From NCBI GenBank assembly GCA_963727845.1, contig CAVSHI010000002.1, forward strand, positions 62,001 to 126,000: DNA of 64,000 nt, read 5' to 3'. The position numbers and the translations under genes were made by a program. The DNA comes from JBEKTW01 sp963727845 (GTDB lineage: Bacteria > Bacteroidota > Ignavibacteria > UBA10030 > SZUA-254). The notes beneath the pieces were generated by a model, which saw only the letters and a list, made by a program, of their open reading frames with translations, was not told the DNA's origin and searched no databases. Positions 58,709-64,000 of this stretch are shown piece by piece. Every line of letters starts with the position of its first letter. Position 1 is the first letter of the stretch.

Positions 58709-60628
58709 TCATTTATTTTTCACAATCCGGCCGTTGTTGTCAGAATGTCCGTATGGGGTGACAAAGTGTCCCTCGATAACCGGAAGATTCTTATCATCAC
58801 CTGCTTCGCGTACGGCAGGGAGGATGTAATTGGGAATGTAATCCTGCTGGATATGGATCCCAACCCTGGTTGAATAATTCCCGGCGTAGGTTGCGATCAC
58901 CAGATCCAAATCGGGGATGACGGTCACGCTCTGGCCACCGTTGCCACCAGCGAAGAATGCCCGTACAGTCCGGTTCTTGTACGGGAAATCCATACTCCAC
59001 CACAAATATCCATACTGAATATTGTTGAGGTTGTACAACGGGGAGCAAGCGCGTGAGACAAAATCGTGGCTGAGAATCCGCCGTCCCTTCCAGACGCCGT
59101 CACTGAGCATAAGCTGGCCGAGCTTCATAAAATCGCGCGGCAAAAGCTGAACACTCCCGCCTCCGTACGGGTGCCCTGCCGGATCGAGCACCCAGGCGTA
59201 GCGACTAATTTTTAGGGGAGCTGCGATGAGGCGGTCGAACGTATACATTGGAGATTCGCCAGTCACTCGGCTTACCATGCCGAGAGCCAAATTCGGATTG
59301 ATGCTGCAATAGATCGATTTCTCGCCCGGCGGATATGCCATCGGGAGCCGGAGGGTGAACTGGTAGTAATCGGGCTCGACAGTCTGTTCGAGCATCGTAT
59401 TTTCGTTGCCGGGAGCGTCGTCGTTGTTATCGTCGCAGAAATATCCGGACAACATCGTCAGCAGATTTTCCAGCGTCATTGCACGCTTGATCGAATCGAG
59501 CCCATCCGGAAACTTGCCGCCGTTCATCAGCTTGTAGACGGGAGTTGAGAGTTTGAGCGGCGCGCCAGCCTGCATGACTGCACCGACGATCGTTGCCGTC
59601 AAGCTCTTTGCGGCCGACCGTGTATCGTGTAATTTATCCCGGTTCTCACCATGGAAATATTCCTCCAGAACGAGCTTTCCGTGACGTGCGATCAGAATCC
59701 CGTGGACCTGCGGAACGTTCAGCGTGTCCATCGGCATATCGACGATCATCTGTATGAACCTCTCGATGCCTGCCTGAGTAATATCCACGTCAGTGAGCGT
59801 CGCAGTGGGCCATCCGTTGTCGCGCGCGAGCGGCGGATGGTACAGATATCGTCCAGAATTTTTTCCGCGTGGGTAAAAATTACTCTCGTCGCCATCCCTG
59901 CTAAAATCGTATGTTCCACCTCGGTCGGGAAACGATAGCGTCATAATGTCATTAGCGGAATCGTACATTCCGCGGGCGAGCTCCTGTTCATCTTTTTGCG
60001 ATTGACGCTTGCCGAGAAGCTTCACAATATTTCCATCCATTGCGATCTTCTGAACACCGATTTGTGCACCGTAGTTACGGTCGGGGTTGTTGAGAATTGC
60101 GGCGAAGGATCCATCCGTCTGTTTTTTCACCAGGAGATAGAAAGTAAAACTATCCTCAAACGGCGTCACAGTTCCCTTCCACCGTTCAGGGCCGTCGGGA
60201 GTCAGTGTGACCGGTGACGCAAATCTAAATCCGACCAGCAGGGCATGTGAGCTTGGCGGAAACCAATGGCCCTGAATCGACGATCCTTTCTGTATCTTGC
60301 CGCGAAACGATCCTTCATCGCCGGGAAGGTCGAAGGAAAGCTCATTATTATGCGAGCGGACAGGCATAATCCGTCCCATCATATCTGCCGTATAGGTCGA
60401 TACCTTCCGTTGAATAATCAGCGTGCCACGGGCGGCGGGGCCGAACCAGCGTTGTGCTCTCCAGAGTCCCGTAAGGCGGTCGGCGTCAACGGCCGTGCCG
60501 GTCGTCCCGCCGGACTTCTCGTTGCCGCTGCTGGCCATTGCCCATAAATTTATAGAAGTCATGAGCAGCACGAGCAGGACTTTCGACTTCATAACATGAA
60601 GGCGTTTCAATATTAACTGATGGTTCAT
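58709..60628 (-). CDS. Secreted serine hydrolase, beta-lactamase/DD-peptidase family
   Basis: 639 residues. The start at ATG 60628 has a clear AGGAG site; the signal peptide begins at the second Met (KVLLVLLMTSINLWAMA). Residues about 40-270 form an unassigned beta domain. The catalytic domain follows, with the SxxK motif in TRSAAKSLTATIVGA (about 338), IYCSINPNLALGMV in place of the YxN element, and GGNGGQSVTVIPDLDLVIA as the last strand. Family members are esterases or D-amino-acid peptidases; true beta-lactamase activity is unlikely. The 258-base gap to its left holds no gene. Confidence 0.82.
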   Translation of the reverse strand: MNHQLILKRLHVMKSKVLLVLLMTSINLWAMASSGNEKSGGTTGTAVDADRLTGLWRAQRWFGPAARGTLIIQRKVSTYTADMMGRIMPVRSHNNELSFDLPGDEGSFRGKIQKGSSIQGHWFPPSSHALLVGFRFASPVTLTPDGPERWKGTVTPFEDSFTFYLLVKKQTDGSFAAILNNPDRNYGAQIGVQKIAMDGNIVKLLGKRQSQKDEQELARGMYDSANDIMTLSFPDRGGTYDFSRDGDESNFYPRGKNSGRYLYHPPLARDNGWPTATLTDVDITQAGIERFIQMIVDMPMDTLNVPQVHGILIARHGKLVLEEYFHGENRDKLHDTRSAAKSLTATIVGAVMQAGAPLKLSTPVYKLMNGGKFPDGLDSIKRAMTLENLLTMLSGYFCDDNNDDAPGNENTMLEQTVEPDYYQFTLRLPMAYPPGEKSIYCSINPNLALGMVSRVTGESPMYTFDRLIAAPLKISRYAWVLDPAGHPYGGGSVQLLPRDFMKLGQLMLSDGVWKGRRILSHDFVSRACSPLYNLNNIQYGYLWWSMDFPYKNRTVRAFFAGGNGGQSVTVIPDLDLVIATYAGNYSTRVGIHIQQDYIPNYILPAVREAGDDKNLPVIEGHFVTPYGHSDNNGRIVKNK

Positions 60629-61194
60629 TACAGTCTCCTAATGGCAAGCATATTTTTGATCATAAGGTTAAACTTGCATGTAAGGTAATACTTTTACTCA
60701 TAATATGAGCGAAAGATAATATTCTCGAAGTTGAATGTGAGGGCAGAACCACAGTAATTCTGACGCCCCCAGATCCAACGCCTCGTTAGCCAAGCTCTCC
60801 ATTTTAACCTGATTTGAAGATATCTGGAGAGACGGACTTTGGAGAGGCCTGTGAGATGCCACGAAACAGAATGATTTTGGCACTCACTGTACTATGTAGT
60901 AGTGGCCCGAACTTAATAGCGACAAACAATTTGCTCTATGAGCTTGAGATGGTGCTTCCCTGATGACGTTCGGTAAAAATTACCGTATTGCGCATCGAAA
61001 ACCCCTGAGACATTTCCTGGTTAGACGGCCGTCTCTATGGCCTGAGAGACACTCACGCAGCTTGCGAGTAGCCTCAACTTCACGTGATTCCCAGACCCCG
61101 GAGCCGCATAAACCAGTTTCGTGGCTGACCTTGCAAAGAAGAAGGAAATTTTGCACATTAAGAAAGGATTTGAGCATACTTTGAAGGAATGACC
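60629..61194. other. Non-coding gap between serine hydrolase and TA remnants
   Basis: I find no convincing gene. Just before 61195 the + strand reads ADLAKKKEILHIKKGFEHTL and a stop, which may be the end of a lost gene, but I cannot assign it. Confidence 0.4.
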
Positions 61195-61377
61195 ATGAGC
61201 GAACTGATTTTCTTGATTGAAGATGCACCTGAAGGCGGCTACACCGCTCGGGCGCTGGGTGAATCCATATTTACAGAAGCAGATACGGTTGAAGAAATAC
61301 CTGAGAAAGTGCGCGATGCCGTACGTTGCCATTTTGAAGAAGGAAAGGCGCCAAAGGTTGTTCGGCATTCTGGCTGA
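61195..61377 (+). pseudogene. Truncated HicB-type antitoxin gene
   Basis: MSELIFLIEDAPEGGYTARA, then LGESIFTEADTVEE and VRDAVRCHFEEGKAPKVVR match the short HicB antitoxins. The normal ending (about RLHFV..E) is lost: the frame continues HSG and stops, because a deletion has joined it to hicA. AAGGA precedes ATG 61195. Confidence 0.65.
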
Positions 61378-61435
61378 TATAGCCGCACATTTCGACATCC
61401 CAAAAGACGATTTGATCGCCGAGCTCCTCGGTTAG
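61360..61435 (+). pseudogene. C-terminal remnant of a HicA-type toxin gene
   Basis: In the frame shifted by one base from hicB the sequence reads FGILADIAAHFDIPKDDLIA followed by ELLG and TAG. This matches the conserved HicA C-terminus (AILADVAAHFGI..DEL...L). The whole double-stranded-RNA-binding core with its catalytic histidine is missing, so no toxin can be made. Confidence 0.6.
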
Positions 61436-61444
61436 TGCCCCTGT

Positions 61445-61525
61445 CGCGGAGAGGTCGAAGAACCTCTTGGCGTCCCCCACGTCCCATCCCTTCCTCTTGA
61501 GGATTTTCACCGTATGACTTTTCAT
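61445..61525 (-). pseudogene. N-terminal fragment of an XRE-type antitoxin downstream of fic
   Basis: From ATG 61525: MKSHTVKILKRKGWDVGDAK then RFFDLS, resembling the first 26 residues of XRE-family antitoxins (KR..LEAAGW.VG.A..FLGLS). After that the frame runs antisense into the hicA remnant. It starts 23 bases after the fic stop on the same strand. Confidence 0.4.
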
Positions 61526-61548
61526 GTGGCCGAGTACAGGGAGGGCTA

Positions 61549-62682
61549 TCAGGCAAAAAGTCTGAGGTATTCGTCGAACCTGAAGATTCGGTTCCTTCTC
61601 CCTCCAGTGGCCTCCTGCAAGATACCCAGCCTCGCGAAGTCTTGAAGCAGAAGGTTGGCCGTTTTCGGTGAAATATTGAGAGCTGCCTCAACCTCAGCCG
61701 ATGTTATAGAGGGCTTCCTGTAAAGGATGCTCAGCAGTTCTTCTGCACGGGGTAATTTCTTGCCTAGTGTTATAAGCCGTTTTCGCTCTATGTCTTCTTT
61801 TAGATCCAGGATTTTCCTGAATGTGACAATCCCCTTCTGGGAAGTCTCAGTCACTCCTACAAGGAAGAATTTCACCCACTGCAGCAAGTCGTTCGATGCC
61901 CTGACCTTCATGAGGTTGTCGTAGTACAGGCTTTTGTGCTTCTCAAGATACGCCGAGAGATAAAGCGTGGGCCGCTGGAGGACACCGTTGCTGGCAAGGT
62001 ACAATGTAACCAGCAGCCTCCCAAGTCTACCGTTGCCGTCGAGAAAGGGATGGATGGTCTCGAACTGGTAATGTGCGATCGCTATCCTGATGATATCGGG
62101 GACATCGATCTCCTCATTGTGAAGAAAGTTCTTGAGATCACCCATGAGGCCCGACACTTCAGAGTGATGAGGCGGAATGAAGACAGCATCATTGATTGTC
62201 GCACCGCCGATCCAGTTCTGACTTGTCCTATATTCTCCAGGATGTTTCGTTCTTCCGCGCACTCCGGTCATGAGAATTTTATGGGTCTCTTTCAACAGTC
62301 TGGTCGAAAGAGGAACCACGTTGAGTCTTTTGATTGCATGGTTCATTGCATTGACATGATTGTGAACCTCCTGCCAATCGTCTCTTCGCTCAGGATCAAG
62401 ATCCTGCTTCCTGAGGACAACCTCGTCCACTTCGGTTCTTGTACCCTCGATCCTGCTTGACGTCGTTGCCTCTTTGATAACGTGCATTCGGATGAAGATA
62501 TCGACATCCGGGACATGCAACGAAAACGCGTTTAGTTCTCCGAGTTTAAGATTTGCTCGTTCCAACAATGTATTGATCTTTGGATCAGACCATGTCCAGT
62601 TGTGGTTAATCCGGGTTGGGCTGAAACTTCTGTATTGATATTGTCGGGTGTATGTCCCCGCTTTGTATCTTTGGATGTCCAT
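61549..62682 (-). CDS. Fic-family AMP-transferase with winged-helix C-terminus
   Basis: 377 residues. N-terminal Fic_N domain with the inhibitory motif TSSRIEGT ((S/T)xxxE(G/N), about residue 72), so a class II, self-inhibited Fic. The active site HPFLDGNGRLGR is at about 211, with the flap just before it. The C-terminal 70 residues form a winged helix (ELLSILYRKPSITSAEVEAA, then LNISPKTANLLLQDFARLG), which suggests DNA binding. AAGGAAGGAG precedes the ATG. The palindromes at 62731-62781 lie just upstream and may be its own operator. Fic proteins attach AMP to target proteins; the target is unknown. Confidence 0.9.
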   Translation of the reverse strand: MDIQRYKAGTYTRQYQYRSFSPTRINHNWTWSDPKINTLLERANLKLGELNAFSLHVPDVDIFIRMHVIKEATTSSRIEGTRTEVDEVVLRKQDLDPERRDDWQEVHNHVNAMNHAIKRLNVVPLSTRLLKETHKILMTGVRGRTKHPGEYRTSQNWIGGATINDAVFIPPHHSEVSGLMGDLKNFLHNEEIDVPDIIRIAIAHYQFETIHPFLDGNGRLGRLLVTLYLASNGVLQRPTLYLSAYLEKHKSLYYDNLMKVRASNDLLQWVKFFLVGVTETSQKGIVTFRKILDLKEDIERKRLITLGKKLPRAEELLSILYRKPSITSAEVEAALNISPKTANLLLQDFARLGILQEATGGRRNRIFRFDEYLRLFA

Positions 62683-62730
62683 CTTCTTCTCCTTCCTTAT
62701 GCAAGGTGGTGATTCAGCGAGAATCTCAGG

Positions 62731-62781
62731 GTAAAATAAGATTTCCCTTATTTTACTTTAACGCCACAAAGTAAAATAAGG
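62731..62781. promoter_or_regulatory. Triple inverted operator upstream of fic
   Basis: Three copies of the element GTAAAATAAG in alternating orientation: 62731-62740 (+), 62747-62756 (-), 62771-62780 (+). The last two extend to 14-bp perfect arms (CCTTATTTTACTTT and AAAGTAAAATAAGG, 8 bases apart). It lies 49 bases upstream of the fic start, where the promoter is expected. Confidence 0.6.
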
Positions 62782-62902
62782 AATTTCTTGATTTCCTCAA
62801 ACTAAAAAATTCCCGTTGAAGCCAATTAGGTGAGGCGAAGGAAATCTTCTAAAGAGTGGGAACGGCCTGCGAGTGTGGGGCGTTTTTTTAACCGTACAAA
62901 AG

Positions 62903-62931
62903 AAAAACCCCGCTCGGAGCGAACGGGGTTT
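62903..62931 (-). terminator. Rho-independent terminator of the T9SS-sorted protein gene
   Basis: Read leftward: AAACCCCG, an 11-base loop, CGGGGTTT, then TTCTTTT. It lies 24 bases past the stop of the leftward gene at 62955. Confidence 0.8.
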
Positions 62932-62954
62932 CAATGCGTATAGGGGAGAACGGT

Positions 62955-64000
62955 TTACTTCAACAACAACATCTTTTTCACTTCGACATAAGTTCCTGCC
63001 GTCAGCCTGTATGTGTAAATACCGCTCGGTAAGTTTGCCGCGCTGAACTCCACCGATTTGTACCCTGCATCTTGAGTTCCGTTCACTATGGTCGCGACTT
63101 CTCTCCCCAACATGTCATACACTGTCAGATGAACGTATGCTGCTTCCGGCAGGTCGTAGTCGATAACTGTCGACGGGTTGAAGGGATTGGGGTAATTTTG
63201 GTGAAGTACAAACTCTGTCGGTAAAGGCTTTGTAGCGCCAACTCCCAGCACACCGCTCACTGTGACAGCAATGGCATTTGAGTATGCAGTAGCGCCGTTT
63301 AAATCCACGAGTCTCAGGCGATAGTTGTAATTCCCGTTCGTTACCTTCGTGTCAGTCCATTGGTAGTGGTGTTGCTGCAACAACGTCCCAGCACCGGGGA
63401 TGAGATCGCTCACAGTCGCGTACGCTCCGGTGCTTGGCGCATTGCGCTCGACATAAAAGCCCAGATTGTTGGTTTCGCTCACCGTTGTCCAGTCTATCTG
63501 AACGCCCGTTGCCAGAGTTGTGGCAGTTAACGATACAAGTTGAATCGGCAACGCTTCCTGTGTTACGCTTGTTGTCGCCGAGTTTTGACTGATGCCAGCG
63601 ACGGTATCGTTGCTGCAACAAACGCGGTAGTAGTATTTCACCCCGGGGTTGCCCGTGACGTCCCAGGAAAGGGTGTCGCCGACATCAAGGTTGTTGTCCA
63701 GCAGTGAGGAAAAATCACTATCGACGGCAACAGTAAGGTAATACTTGGATGGAGTTGCGCCGCGCGAAGGCGCTGTCCAATTCGCCGTAAAAGAACTTGT
63801 TGTAATATTCGTCGCGGAGGCGGCACCTGGCCTTACCATCGCGTAACTTGTGACCCAGTTGGACGTGTCCCCGGTCAAGGCGAAGTTGGTGAGCGTTCCG
63901 TCGTTGGCGTTGGCCGTGCGATCGGAAAGCGTTGTAACTCCCGCATTGTTGCCGCCTGCCGATCCCTCGTTAAACCGGTAATATGCGACCAGACCAGATT
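62955..64000 (-). CDS. LamG / fibronectin type III surface protein with T9SS sorting domain, partial
   Basis: The 5' end lies beyond the right edge. The visible part begins with a LamG-like segment (AYYRFNEGSAGGNNAGVTTL, then SDRTANANDGTLTNFAL). A fibronectin type III domain follows (TNITTSSFTANWTAPSRGAT), then a beta domain (VQIDWTTVSETNNLGFYVER). It ends with a type IX secretion C-terminal sorting domain of type A (LHQNYPNPFNPSTVIDYDLP, and GIYTYRLTAG, VEVKKMLLLK). The cargo would be exported through the outer membrane and anchored or released. This is the strongest taxonomic clue in the window, pointing to Bacteroidota/Chlorobi relatives. Confidence 0.9.
   Translation of the reverse strand, partial: SGLVAYYRFNEGSAGGNNAGVTTLSDRTANANDGTLTNFALTGDTSNWVTSYAMVRPGAASATNITTSSFTANWTAPSRGATPSKYYLTVAVDSDFSSLLDNNLDVGDTLSWDVTGNPGVKYYYRVCCSNDTVAGISQNSATTSVTQEALPIQLVSLTATTLATGVQIDWTTVSETNNLGFYVERNAPSTGAYATVSDLIPGAGTLLQQHHYQWTDTKVTNGNYNYRLRLVDLNGATAYSNAIAVTVSGVLGVGATKPLPTEFVLHQNYPNPFNPSTVIDYDLPEAAYVHLTVYDMLGREVATIVNGTQDAGYKSVEFSAANLPSGIYTYRLTAGTYVEVKKMLLLK

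Noticed and set aside
61021..61398. Minus-strand ORFs opposite the hicB remnant
   Set aside because: They are antisense to a recognisable HicB frame and have no family pattern of their own.

Overview
The window looks like chromosome of a Bacteroidota/Chlorobi-group bacterium, most like Ignavibacteria or a relative (inference). The support is a protein with a C-terminal type IX secretion sorting domain at the right edge, promoters of the TTGACA ... TAnnTTTG kind, an ORF6N-domain protein, a RAYT transposase with REP palindromes, many Ser/Thr kinases with TolB-like and TPR sensor parts, and genes often lacking a strong Shine-Dalgarno site. I see no tRNA, rRNA, CRISPR array or replication origin.

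Layout. (1) 1-5.7 kb: a stress-signalling unit. An RsbU-type phosphatase faces an STAS / RsbW-like kinase / STAS partner-switching set, which runs into an ECF sigma factor, a membrane anti-sigma factor and a secreted or anchored protein made of about 25 copies of a 16-residue repeat. (2) 5.8-19.6 kb: a frameshifted MA-like metallopeptidase / beta-propeller / outer-membrane barrel protein, a PrsW-like protease, two TPR Ser/Thr kinases on the opposite strand, an ORF6N fragment, a CHASE2 adenylate cyclase and an SH3-M48 metalloprotease. A remnant shows that the prsW-kinase pair was duplicated. (3) 20.2-40.3 kb: a three-gene LPP20/DUF4384 surface-lipoprotein cassette occurs twice in direct orientation (20.2-23.4 and 36.7-40.3 kb). 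Between the copies lies a 12-kb envelope cluster: coiled-coil secreted protein, LPP20-like lipoprotein, PKD lipoprotein, membrane protein, SH3-SH3-vWA protein, MacB-like ABC exporter, SH3 membrane protein and zinc-ribbon membrane protein. Three of its genes carry frameshifts. This bracketed cluster is the best candidate for an undescribed system. (4) 40.5-50.7 kb: a mannoside-use operon: ROK/phosphomannose isomerase fusion, sugar porter, GH38 alpha-mannosidase, GH5-like lipoprotein and GH63-like glycosidase. (5) 50.8-55.4 kb: a membrane protein with an NtrC-like AAA-Fis regulator that lacks GAFTGA, then two small proteins with a hybrid histidine kinase. (6) 55.6-62.8 kb: a mobile or defence-type region with a primase-helicase of the TOTE type, a serine hydrolase, a Fic protein with a palindromic operator, and remnants of three toxin-antitoxin modules. 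(7) 62.9 kb to the end: a LamG/FN3/T9SS-sorted surface protein cut by the window edge.

Functionally, most of the window concerns envelope sensing and surface lipoproteins: phosphatase, kinases, cyclase and sigma factor as signal processors, with SH3, PKD, vWA and LPP20 proteins as likely periplasmic effectors. The mannoside operon is a self-contained metabolic unit, and in it the kinase and isomerase steps after uptake are joined in one polypeptide.
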